Shown here: positions 53,632 through 61,588 of the stretch, piece after piece
Layout: every line of letters begins with the position of its first letter
Numbering within the stretch: position 1 is the first letter of the stretch
Assembly (NCBI GenBank): GCA_036961355.1
Contig: JBALVL010000010.1
Location: 1-64,000 of the forward strand
Source of the DNA: Motiliproteus sp036961355
GTDB lineage: Bacteria; Pseudomonadota; Gammaproteobacteria; Pseudomonadales; Balneatricaceae
Reading direction: 5' to 3'
Length of the DNA stretch: 64,000 nucleotides
Made by a program: the position numbers and the translations under genes
The notes under the pieces: model-generated
Database searches by the model: none
What the model saw: the letters and a program-made list of their open reading frames with translations, nothing else
What the model was told of the DNA's origin: nothing

Positions 53632-54086
53632 ATCAGCCTCGCTGTGATCTTAGTGGTAGCTCAATTCAGGCTAGCAGAAACCGACGAAATGGCTCGGATA
53701 TTACATGCCGCAGTGTCTGCTGCTTCAAAAATGATGCTGACAGGCGAGCCCAACCCGATATCCATGCTAGGTGATGATCTGTTTAATGATTTCGCGCAGA
53801 CAGTTTCAAGGCAGGTGGTGCCAATTATCGGCTATATATAAGGTGCTGCTTATTACCGTGAGGCGGTTTCTTGCGGGCGACCAAAAGCGACCTTTTAAGC
53901 GGTTTTCCGTTGCGTTGGGATTATCAAAAAGCAGGGTTGTGGTCAATAGCAAAAAATTGTCTACTAAAAAGTATGGGTAAGCGCAGGCGCTGATACTCTG
54001 TCCGTACTTCCATAAGTACCTGCATATGAAGTTGTGTAGCTGTTTTGGCTCGGCGGCTGATAGATGCAAAGCAAAGGATTGAACTG
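53632..54086. other. Intergenic region before the cytochrome cassette
   Basis: No gene is supported in this 455-base gap. A rightward frame from a GTG at 53630 to 53841 (about 70 codons) is open but matches nothing I know. Small palindromes occur at 53980-53991 (AGCGC-AG-GCGCT) and 54004-54019 (GTACTT-CCAT-AAGTAC), the second about 70 bases before the cytochrome ATG; either could be an operator. An AAAGGA serves the cytochrome gene. Confidence 0.4.
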
Positions 54087-55163
54087 ATGCATAAATTTAC
54101 GAAGACTAAGCTGGCAATCATAAGTTCTGGATTGGCTGTTTTTGGTGTGCAACCGACGCTTGCGCAAGCGGCTAACAATCAACTTGATAGTTACAGGATC
54201 AATAACACCATCACTCTTGACGGGTTAGCCGAAGAGGCCTGGGATAAGGCCAGTGCTTTGACGGTTAAGCTGAATAATCTTCCTTACAAGCCAGCTAATT
54301 ACAACGGTATGAAAGAAACCAGCGTCACCATAAAATCACTTTATGATGATCAGCATGTCTATTTCTTGATGCAGTACGCCGACCCAACGATGAGCCTGAA
54401 ACGTTACCCGTGGGAGAAACAGGCAGACGGATCATGGAAGCAGCTGAAAGATAAGGATAAAACAGGTCACGACAACGTTTATTACGAAGACAAAGTAGGG
54501 ATCTTCTGGGAAGTTAAGGCTCGCGGCTTCGCTAAAAAAGGCTGTGATGTCGCCTGTCACATGCAAGATGATAACGGCAAAATTGCCGGAATCGATCAGT
54601 CGGGTAAGGCGCCAGGCCGTAAATATACGCGCAAAGAGGGCGAAACCATTGATATGTGGCACTGGAAGAGCGTGCGCATGAACCCCCTAGGGCTGATCGA
54701 TGATCAGTTTGTTGATCATGTTAAAGACCCAAAGGTTAACAAAAACTGGGGGCGTCACGGCGATAGCAAGACCGGCGGTGGTTATGTCAACAACACCAAC
54801 GATGCAAAAACGGCTCCTGGCTTTATGAACAGGACACAGGACGGTCTCAACGATTACACGGTTACGCCGTCCCAGAAGACCGCCTTTGTCGATACCTTCA
54901 ACACGGGTGATATGGTCCCCGGAATTATGTCAACGCCGTTCACCGGTTCGCGTGGTGATATCTGGGCCACGGGTGTCTGGAAGGATGGCCAGTGGACCAT
55001 CGAGATCAAACGTAAGCTGGTCACAACCGGTGACAAGTCCGCACTTCAGGATGTGCAGTTCAATGACCTGAAGAAGGTCTATCACTTCGGTGTCTCCGTG
55101 TTTGACAACTCTCAGATTAACCACCTTTATCACGAGGGTGCTCTGAAGTTCACGTTCAAGTAA
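54087..55163 (+). CDS. Periplasmic haem-binding protein, ethylbenzene-dehydrogenase-type
   Basis: The 358-residue precursor has a Sec signal peptide (KLAIISSGLAVFG, cleavage near AQA-ANN, residues 26-29). The mature protein resembles the haem-binding gamma subunit of ethylbenzene dehydrogenase/DMSO-reductase-family enzymes: ITLDGLAEEAWDKA, VTIKSLYDDQHVYFLMQYADP, a Trp/Tyr-rich middle and a beta-rich end with WTIEIKRKLVT. It also has CDVACH (153-158), a CX3CH rather than the usual CX2CH, which may bind a c-type haem. The frame is open from 54045, but the ATG at 54087 follows an AAAGGA. No molybdoenzyme catalytic subunit is adjacent. It forms a pair with the next gene. Confidence 0.78.
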   Translation: MHKFTKTKLAIISSGLAVFGVQPTLAQAANNQLDSYRINNTITLDGLAEEAWDKASALTVKLNNLPYKPANYNGMKETSVTIKSLYDDQHVYFLMQYADPTMSLKRYPWEKQADGSWKQLKDKDKTGHDNVYYEDKVGIFWEVKARGFAKKGCDVACHMQDDNGKIAGIDQSGKAPGRKYTRKEGETIDMWHWKSVRMNPLGLIDDQFVDHVKDPKVNKNWGRHGDSKTGGGYVNNTNDAKTAPGFMNRTQDGLNDYTVTPSQKTAFVDTFNTGDMVPGIMSTPFTGSRGDIWATGVWKDGQWTIEIKRKLVTTGDKSALQDVQFNDLKKVYHFGVSVFDNSQINHLYHEGALKFTFK

Positions 55164-55175
55164 ATACGATGGATA

Positions 55176-55211
55176 CAGAAGCCCAGCTGCAGCCATGCAG
55201 GTGGGCTTCTG
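55176..55211 (+). promoter_or_regulatory. Strong intercistronic stem-loop
   Basis: A 10-bp outer stem CAGAAGCCCA/TGGGCTTCTG and an inner CTGCA/TGCAG stem with loop GCCA lie between the two cytochrome genes. No T-run follows, so it more likely sets relative expression of the two genes by RNA stability than ends transcription. Confidence 0.7.
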
Positions 55212-55247
55212 GTTGTCACCCTCACCCGTTATTTGAGACATACTCCC

Positions 55248-55985
55248 ATGCGATTAAACGCGCTTAACTTTCAGGCCAAGCTCGGTCTTTCCGGCTTTCT
55301 GATCACAGTCATACTCGGAGCACTGAGTGCGGCTACCTTGATAGGCTTGGTCTACTCCAAGCACGATTCAGGTTTTCAGATTCCGGACATGGATAAGGTA
55401 AAAGCTAAGTACTCAGACTCCATGTTGGTGGGTTCCATGAAAACGTCGATGTATAAACACGTTGCTGATGATGCGGATATCGATATTGTCGCGCAATGGA
55501 TCAACGACGGTGCCAAGGATGATGCTTTCTTCAAAGAAGAGGTTATGTATATCATCGAGGCCGACTGTCAGAAATGCCACAGCAAGTCTTCACAGATGAC
55601 TGGAGCCATCACGTCGATGCCATTTAGTAGTTATGAAGATTTACTGACGTACACAGAGAAAGGATACAGCTGGACCCATATGGCCAAAACGGCACATATA
55701 CACCTGTTTGGAATCTCGGTGTTTCTGGTAATCGTGTCGCTGGTCATGTCGTTCAGCGCCTATGTCGGGTTAATTAAGACGGTGCTCATCTCAGTTGGTT
55801 GGATTGCCTTGTGGTTGGATATTTCAGCATGGTGGCTGGCAAAGTTTTCAGACCAGTTTGCCTACATGATTGCAGCGGCGGGCACCTTTGAGATCGGTGC
55901 GGTCGTTACCATGAGCGGTCTTTGTTTGCTCGACATGTGGATCAAGGTTCCACCGTTCTTGTTGGAAGAAAAACCGCACGACTAA
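55248..55985 (+). CDS. Membrane-bound monohaem cytochrome c
   Basis: The 245-residue protein has one N-terminal membrane helix (about 13-36), a periplasmic domain with a single c-type haem motif CQKCH (107-111), and three C-terminal membrane helices (about 151-172, 174-198, 204-231). His150 and His152 at the start of the second helix are possible haem or quinone ligands. It looks like a membrane anchor passing electrons between the quinone pool and the periplasmic partner encoded upstream; this is inferred. The start ATG at 55248 is preferred to a TTG five codons earlier. I do not recognise a named family. Confidence 0.72.
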   Translation: MRLNALNFQAKLGLSGFLITVILGALSAATLIGLVYSKHDSGFQIPDMDKVKAKYSDSMLVGSMKTSMYKHVADDADIDIVAQWINDGAKDDAFFKEEVMYIIEADCQKCHSKSSQMTGAITSMPFSSYEDLLTYTEKGYSWTHMAKTAHIHLFGISVFLVIVSLVMSFSAYVGLIKTVLISVGWIALWLDISAWWLAKFSDQFAYMIAAAGTFEIGAVVTMSGLCLLDMWIKVPPFLLEEKPHD

Positions 55986-56048
55986 TCTGATCTTTGACAA
56001 TGGTATGAGGCGGGCTTTCAATGCGAGTGTTTATTTGGCGCCTGTCTC

Positions 56049-56074
56049 GCTAAGAGGGATCAAGACCCCTTAGC
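56049..56074. terminator. Hairpin between convergent cytochrome and ycjF genes
   Basis: A 9-bp stem (GCTAAG plus GGG, paired with CCC plus CTTAGC, one bulged A) with loop ATCAAGA lies 63 bases after the cytochrome stop. The T-run is poor (ATTGTTA). It may end transcription from either side. Confidence 0.55.
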
Positions 56075-56122
56075 ATTGTTATCGCGGACGCGACCACCGT
56101 ATTGCTGCGCAGGTGAGCCGGT

Positions 56123-57238
56123 TTAGGTGTTTGATTTCGAGCTTGTTTTAATTTTGAGCGCAGCGATTAAACGTCCCATCATCGGCTTGATAAAACTTCT
56201 TACCTTGGGGATATCGTCAGGCTGATGCGGAATCGGACGACACTCTTTTACGGTCGACAAACCGACCCGTACTGAGATCAGTGCAGAGCCAAATCCCTGG
56301 CCCATTCGCCCCAGCAGCTGAGACATGATCTTTTGTTCGCTGACGCTAGCCAGATAATCTATCGCCATCTCTGAGGTTCCCGCGAAGGCCATGTTGTTAA
56401 GAACCTGAATCAATATTTTGATTTTATTGGGGTAGGTTGGGCGGATGCCGTAAATTTTTGCGATCTCTTCGATCATCGCCATGTTGCGCCAAAGGGTTAG
56501 CAGCATATCCATCGCAGCCCAAGGGCTCAGTGCCACAGCGATGCCGGTCTGGCTGCTGTAGTGAGAGATACAGGCGTAGGCTTTCTCATCAAGCTGACGG
56601 ACAAAAAGATTATCGATGTGCTGCAGCGTTTCTGCATCGTCGGCGTAATCGGGCAGGGAATCCTGCATTTTTACGAATGCTTCCGCTTGCGGTTTGGTGG
56701 CGTAGAAAGCGGATAGTTGATGTAGATAGGTGCTTATATGGCCGTGAGTTCGCCGCTCCCGAAAGCGGCCGGCTTCGTGTTGAAGGGCGCGTACAGTCGC
56801 AAGCTTATCGTTGTCTTTGAACCAGGCCGCTAGCGTGACAGTAGAGGCAATCACTAGCCCGGTGACAAACGCACTGAATAGGCCACCTAGCGACCAGTGT
56901 GTGCTCCACGCTTGCATAGCAAGATTGTAAGTATGATACGACAGCAACACGCCGACGTAGGATAATGCGAGTGCGGCAAACCATTTCAGTCCCTTGGTCC
57001 GTTTCTTGGACAAAATGAAGGGCGTGTAAGAGTCCGGGTTGACGTCATCTAGTGTCGTCATTGTGCTTTGACTGGCATCGATGGTTTCGGGCGGGCCGGT
57101 CAATATTTCATCAGCGACGGGTCGGAATGTTTCCCCCTTAGTCCGCTTTTTCTTTTCTATCAAGGGTTCATGGCCAGGGTCTACCTGTTCATCGGTATGC
57201 TCGTTGTGGATGCCGGGGTTGTCCTTATTCATCTGCAT
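56123..57238 (-). CDS. ycjF: YcjF/DUF697 family membrane protein
   Basis: The 371-residue protein has a polar N-terminal third, two membrane helices (about 86-103 and 117-140, GLFSAFVTGLVIASTVTLAAW) and a C-terminal DUF697/TIGR01620 domain with VALSPWAAMDMLLTLWRNM and a glycine-rich LLGRMGQGFGSALISVRVG. In E. coli YcjF and YcjX belong to the Psp stress regulon; their biochemical role is unknown. The start lies inside the ycjX stop region (ATG at 57238, or 57232 as an ATGA overlap), so the two are coupled. Confidence 0.9.
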   Translation of the reverse strand: MQMNKDNPGIHNEHTDEQVDPGHEPLIEKKKRTKGETFRPVADEILTGPPETIDASQSTMTTLDDVNPDSYTPFILSKKRTKGLKWFAALALSYVGVLLSYHTYNLAMQAWSTHWSLGGLFSAFVTGLVIASTVTLAAWFKDNDKLATVRALQHEAGRFRERRTHGHISTYLHQLSAFYATKPQAEAFVKMQDSLPDYADDAETLQHIDNLFVRQLDEKAYACISHYSSQTGIAVALSPWAAMDMLLTLWRNMAMIEEIAKIYGIRPTYPNKIKILIQVLNNMAFAGTSEMAIDYLASVSEQKIMSQLLGRMGQGFGSALISVRVGLSTVKECRPIPHQPDDIPKVRSFIKPMMGRLIAALKIKTSSKSNT

Positions 57239-58677
57239 AGGTCTCCGATTAAATCTTGGAGTATTTGGTCCATTCGAATATGAGGGATCGCTTGCTCTTG
57301 ATCGCAGCGAACGCCCGCTGGCGGGTTCAGCAGTGGCAGGCTCCAGTCCCTAAACGGCAGCCATTCATCGCCTTTGGGTACGTGGTCGGGTATCTCTGGG
57401 TGCACGTAGCCGACCGATTCACCTCCTACGCCGATTCCGGTGACGGCAAAAGCGCCGCGGTGCAGTATTTCATGTGATGAACGAATCGCCGAGATCGCTT
57501 CGGATCGGTGTTCAACGCCTTTGTAAGCGGCATTCTCAAGCGCCTTTCGCACGATCGAGGCGAGCAGCTGCCTGACGTTATCGTGGTCCTTGGCAACCAC
57601 TTGATCGATTTTCGACGCGGCAAAAATAACCTTTTCAATTTTTGGACGGAACAGCTTCAAAATGGGGCTGTTGCTGCCGTAGGAGAAGCTGTCACTAATG
57701 TTCGACAAGGCTTGCTGCATGTCCGCAATGTATTCTGGTCCGCCATTGAGGGCATTGATCACATCGACCAGTACTACCTGGCGATCGATGGGGCGGAAGA
57801 ATTTTTTATAGAAGGGTGCGACAACTTGCTTCACGTAAGCGTCGTAACGCCGCTCGAGTACTTTAAAGTTGCTATCGGGGTTTGCCGATTCCAACTGGGT
57901 TCGGGTGCAGCTGTTACAGCTGAGAAGCGGGACAAAGTGGAGCACTTCTTGTCCGATAAATTCACCGGGGATCAGAAACCGTCCCGGCTGAATCAAACTC
58001 AGGGCGTGTTGTTCGTTCTTGCAGCGTTTCAGAAAGTTAGCGTATTGGCTGTGCAAAGCGTCGATGGCTTGCGCATCATACTGGGCAAGCGGATCAATCT
58101 GCTGCAGTTCAGCGGTCAGATCACCGGCTAACGATAGCCGAGGTTGCTGGGTAAATTGGGCGGCACACTGTGAGCACCATTCCGCGAAACTCATCTGCAT
58201 CAGCGGCAGGTCGAGTAACCATTCACCGGGGTAGTCCCGAATCTCCAGAAAAACACTGCGGGTTGCTGACTTGCGGGACCATGAGGCGTTGCGGCCGATT
58301 TTGATCTCCAGCAGACAGCCACTGATATCGGTTGTGGAGCCGGGCCACCGGGGAGGGGAATCGGCAAGATCGCGTATCGCGTCCGGATAGGGGAACTGCT
58401 TCAGCGACCGGTCGGCTAGAGGGTGAACCTTGACCGCCACAATACGTTTTGAAAGCCAGGGAGAAAAAGCGCCCAGCTTGGCGTTATCGTGGTTAAGCAA
58501 CTGGTTGATCAGGCTGGTAATAAACGTCGACTTACCGCTGCGGCTTAGCCCCGTAATACCGATGAATTTGCGCTCACTGCTCAGTTTATGCAGCGCATCT
58601 CGCGTTGAGTCGCTACCTCTTTCAAGGGATCGCTTAAGACTGGTAAGCGGGTTGTTTGCACCGACGTCCTTGCCCAT
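57229..58677 (-). CDS. ycjX: YcjX family (DUF463) P-loop protein
   Basis: The 482-residue protein has a Walker A motif GLSRSGKST (43-51) and the DUF463 segments AFSPWLSKRIVAVKVHPLAD, EIRDYPGEWLLDLPLM and VIFAASKIDQVVAKDHDN, the last acting as a NKxD-like nucleotide-specificity site. It is a GTPase-like protein expected to work with YcjF at the membrane. I start at the ATG at 58677, eight bases after AGGA; a GTG at 58692 is less likely. No pspA, pspB or pspC gene is nearby. Confidence 0.92.
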   Translation of the reverse strand: MGKDVGANNPLTSLKRSLERGSDSTRDALHKLSSERKFIGITGLSRSGKSTFITSLINQLLNHDNAKLGAFSPWLSKRIVAVKVHPLADRSLKQFPYPDAIRDLADSPPRWPGSTTDISGCLLEIKIGRNASWSRKSATRSVFLEIRDYPGEWLLDLPLMQMSFAEWCSQCAAQFTQQPRLSLAGDLTAELQQIDPLAQYDAQAIDALHSQYANFLKRCKNEQHALSLIQPGRFLIPGEFIGQEVLHFVPLLSCNSCTRTQLESANPDSNFKVLERRYDAYVKQVVAPFYKKFFRPIDRQVVLVDVINALNGGPEYIADMQQALSNISDSFSYGSNSPILKLFRPKIEKVIFAASKIDQVVAKDHDNVRQLLASIVRKALENAAYKGVEHRSEAISAIRSSHEILHRGAFAVTGIGVGGESVGYVHPEIPDHVPKGDEWLPFRDWSLPLLNPPAGVRCDQEQAIPHIRMDQILQDLIGDLCR

Positions 58678-59293
58678 CAAATTTTCCTGCACAGTAGTTG
58701 GTCGAAGGCCTCACTTTATCCCATGTGTATAAGTTGAGGCGTGGCGCTAATGTTCAAGTGATATCAGCTTATCAATACCACGAGCTACGATAGCCCATCT
58801 GTATCACTGTAGTCGCCGGTGCTGAGTCATGGAACCGCAGCAAGGCAACAAGTGTTGCCAGACAAGATACCGGACAAGACCAAACATCCCTAAATATGAC
58901 TGAGATAACAGCAATAGTTCAACGGGCTTGTCGATTTCGACCTGTTTTATGGATCAATGAATATAGCGGCTGATCATAGCCCTTGAGTCGACGGCAATAT
59001 CAGTCATATTTATACTTCGATTATTGGCTTTAGGTTCAATGTGGTTATCCGGCATTTCTGGTTGTCGACGTGAACATTGTGACAGCGTTAAATGTAGTCT
59101 CAGCACCGGCTGAAACGCAATCATGCATTGCTATGTTGCCTGCGGGCTGGTTGAATGTTGCTATGCAAACGTACTTGTTACTAGCCACCGACTTGATCGT
59201 TCTGCGTGCGAAAAGGCTGTTTGATGGACGTTAATCGCCTGCACGCCGAGGTAGCTGAAAGGGAACTCACTTGACGATTGACAGCAACTCTCG
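58678..59293. other. 616-base non-coding gap between ycjX and the HD-GYP gene
   Basis: I see no gene here on either strand. The only notable structure is GGCAACA-AG-TGTTGCC at 58844-58859, a perfect 7-bp inverted repeat that could be an operator or a short hairpin. The gap must contain divergent promoters for ycjX and the HD-GYP gene, but I could not choose boxes with confidence. Confidence 0.4.
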
Positions 59294-60511
59294 ATGATCA
59301 AGAAAACCTCCGTATCCGACCTCAAGGTGGGTATTTATATCCATGATCTCAACTGTGGATGGATGGATCACCCCTTTGCTCGTAGCCGCTTTAAGATAAA
59401 CAGCAAAAAGACGCTCGAGAAAATCCAGTCCCTTAATATCAAAGCGGTCTATATCGACACCAATAAAGGGCTCGACCTGCCTGGCGCTCCCAGCCGAGAA
59501 GATGCCAACCGAGACCAATTGGCAGTGGTCGAACGGCTGGCACAAAAAAAGGCGGCTCCCAAACCCCGTCAAAAAACCTTTCAGGATGAGCTTTCCAACG
59601 GCGTCGAAGTGCTCAGAAAAGCCAACCAATTGGTTACCGAGATGATGCACGACGTGGGGGCGGGTAAGAAACTTGAGTTGCACCAACCCAGCCATATCGT
59701 CGAGCGGATGACTCAATCGCTCATTCGCAATCCCGACGTATTGCCGGCTCTTACTCAGATTCGAAATGCAGACCACTATACCTTTCAGCACTCAGTGAGT
59801 ACCTGCACCTTGATGGTGGCCTTTTGTCAGTACTTAGGTGTCCCCCCTGATAAGATCACCAGCATAGGCGTAGGCACGCTGTTGCATGATATTGGCAAGG
59901 TCAAAATTCCCGATAAGATCCTCAACAAGCCCGGGCGGTTGAGTGACGACGAATTCAATGTCATGCGCAGCCACGTGGTGCACAGCAAATTGATCCTGGC
60001 ACAGATCCCCGGGGTGGATGATGTAACGGTTGCTATTGCTGCCGAGCACCATGAACGTTACGACGGAAGTGGTTACCCCGAGGGGCTCAAAGGCGATCAG
60101 ATGAATTACTACAGTCAGATTGCCTCCATTATTGACGTTTACGATGCAATCAGCTCCGACCGCTGTTACCAGAAGGGCCTGCCCCCTACCGAGTCTCTTC
60201 GTCGCCTCTACGAGTGGAGTGAAGCTCAATTCGACCGAGAGTTGGTCCAACAGTTTATTCGTTTCGTTGGCGTCTACCCACCGGGGTCAATCGTGGAGTT
60301 GGAAAGCCGATATTTGGCGCTGGTCTTATCCAAAACCGATAGTCCTCTCGAGCCCTTAGTTCGTGTTGTGTTCGATACTTCGAAAGAGCAGCTGGTTCAG
60401 CCGCGAGATATTGACCTTAGTACGGTTACGGTAGATGACAAGATTACTCACTACGCACAAGTGGGAAACTGGGGGCTGTCTCGGCAGAAGTTGTTGGAGT
60501 TGATGCTCTGA
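59294..60511 (+). CDS. HD-GYP domain c-di-GMP phosphodiesterase, DUF3391 N-terminus
   Basis: The 405-residue cytoplasmic protein has an N-terminal DUF3391 domain (VSDLKVGIYIHDLNCGW, residues 7-23) and a complete HD-GYP domain: FQHSVSTCTL (His166), LLHDIGKVKIP (H198-D199), EHHERYDGSGYPEGLKG (GYP at 260-262) and DVYDAISSDR. All metal-binding and GYP residues are present, so it should hydrolyse cyclic di-GMP. No receiver or membrane domain is fused, so the input signal is not evident. It is a single gene, flanked by the ycjXF pair and the convergent fdhD. Confidence 0.94.
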   Translation: MIKKTSVSDLKVGIYIHDLNCGWMDHPFARSRFKINSKKTLEKIQSLNIKAVYIDTNKGLDLPGAPSREDANRDQLAVVERLAQKKAAPKPRQKTFQDELSNGVEVLRKANQLVTEMMHDVGAGKKLELHQPSHIVERMTQSLIRNPDVLPALTQIRNADHYTFQHSVSTCTLMVAFCQYLGVPPDKITSIGVGTLLHDIGKVKIPDKILNKPGRLSDDEFNVMRSHVVHSKLILAQIPGVDDVTVAIAAEHHERYDGSGYPEGLKGDQMNYYSQIASIIDVYDAISSDRCYQKGLPPTESLRRLYEWSEAQFDRELVQQFIRFVGVYPPGSIVELESRYLALVLSKTDSPLEPLVRVVFDTSKEQLVQPRDIDLSTVTVDDKITHYAQVGNWGLSRQKLLELML

Positions 60512-60694
60512 TTGCGCTGGCCATAACATTCTCCCCCGCCCCAAAAAAAGACCTGTGTCTCGTTTGTTACAACGGCATTAAGAGGTTTGGAGCAACGCTC
60601 TAGGTGGCACGGAGCCATGGTTGTCAGTGACTTCGGATGTGTTTGGCCGTTAGGTGTTTCTCATCGTGCAAACAAGCAGAAAAAAATTAATCCG

Positions 60695-61588
60695 TTAATC
60701 CTGCTGCGCTTGGCTGTAACGCACATGGCGGTTGTTTCGAGCAAAGCCGGTGACATTGATGTTGGCCTGCTTGGCCAGTCGGATCGCCAAGGCGGTCGGG
60801 GCCGAGACTGCGACCAGATTGCCGATGCCGATCGCGGCGGCCTTGTGGACGATCTCGTAGCTGGCGCGGCTGGATATCAGTAGGAAACCTTGCGAGAAAT
60901 CGCTGTTGCTATGGACCAGCGAGCCGATCAGTTTATCCATCGCGTTGTGCCGCCCAACATCCTCTTTGAGTTGCACAATCTCCCCCTCGGCGTTGCACCA
61001 GGCGGCACCATGCACCGCGCCGGTTTGCTGCTGCAGTGGCTGGTTGGCATCGAGTTGCGCCACCGCGCGTTGAATCGCCGCGTCACTAATTGGCGCTTGC
61101 GGTGTGATTCTACTGACGGGCCGGATCGCGTGTTTAAGCGAGTCGGCACCGCATAGACCGCAGCCGGTACGACCGGTCAGGTTGCGTTTCTGTTGCTTCA
61201 GCACCTGCGCCCGTCGGGTTGATATGGTCAGGTTGACCTCGATGCCTTCGGCGCAGGGGTTGATGCTGAGATCGTAGAGCTCGTCGGGACTTTGCAGGAT
61301 CCCTTCGCTGAGACTAAAACCAAGGGCGAAGTCGGCAAGATCACTGGGCGAGGCCATCATCACCAGATGGCAGGTACCGTTGTAGCACAGCGCCACGGCG
61401 ACCTCTTCGGCGAGTAGGTCATCAGCTGCGGTACTGGCCTGCGGCGTCCAGCGATTGACGCTGACCGAATCGGTGGTTGCCTGCGTCATTGTCTCCTGCT
61501 CCGCAGGCAGCGTCAGACCATCGGAGCTGATTGCCCCGATAGTCGTCTGAGCAGAGCCGCTATTCATTTTGAGCGGTTGTCGGTTCAC
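60695..61588 (-). CDS. fdhD: Formate dehydrogenase sulfurtransferase FdhD
   Basis: FdhD passes sulfur from a cysteine desulfurase to the molybdenum cofactor, which formate dehydrogenase needs for activity. The 297-residue protein has the CXXC motif in TGCGLCGADSL (C143, C146), the KEDVGRHNAMDKLIGSLV segment and the cofactor-side SSRASYEIVHKAAAIGIGNLVAVSAPT. The GTG start at 61588 overlaps the formate dehydrogenase stop as GTGA; ATG codons at 61567 and 61489 are alternatives. In NAD-linked fds operons this protein is called FdsC. No fdsD-sized frame follows it. Confidence 0.95.
   Translation of the reverse strand: MNRQPLKMNSGSAQTTIGAISSDGLTLPAEQETMTQATTDSVSVNRWTPQASTAADDLLAEEVAVALCYNGTCHLVMMASPSDLADFALGFSLSEGILQSPDELYDLSINPCAEGIEVNLTISTRRAQVLKQQKRNLTGRTGCGLCGADSLKHAIRPVSRITPQAPISDAAIQRAVAQLDANQPLQQQTGAVHGAAWCNAEGEIVQLKEDVGRHNAMDKLIGSLVHSNSDFSQGFLLISSRASYEIVHKAAAIGIGNLVAVSAPTALAIRLAKQANINVTGFARNNRHVRYSQAQQD

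Noticed and set aside
53630..53841. Rightward open frame of about 70 codons upstream of the cytochrome cassette
   Set aside because: It overlaps the start of the dienelactone hydrolase gene, has no Shine-Dalgarno sequence and resembles no known protein.
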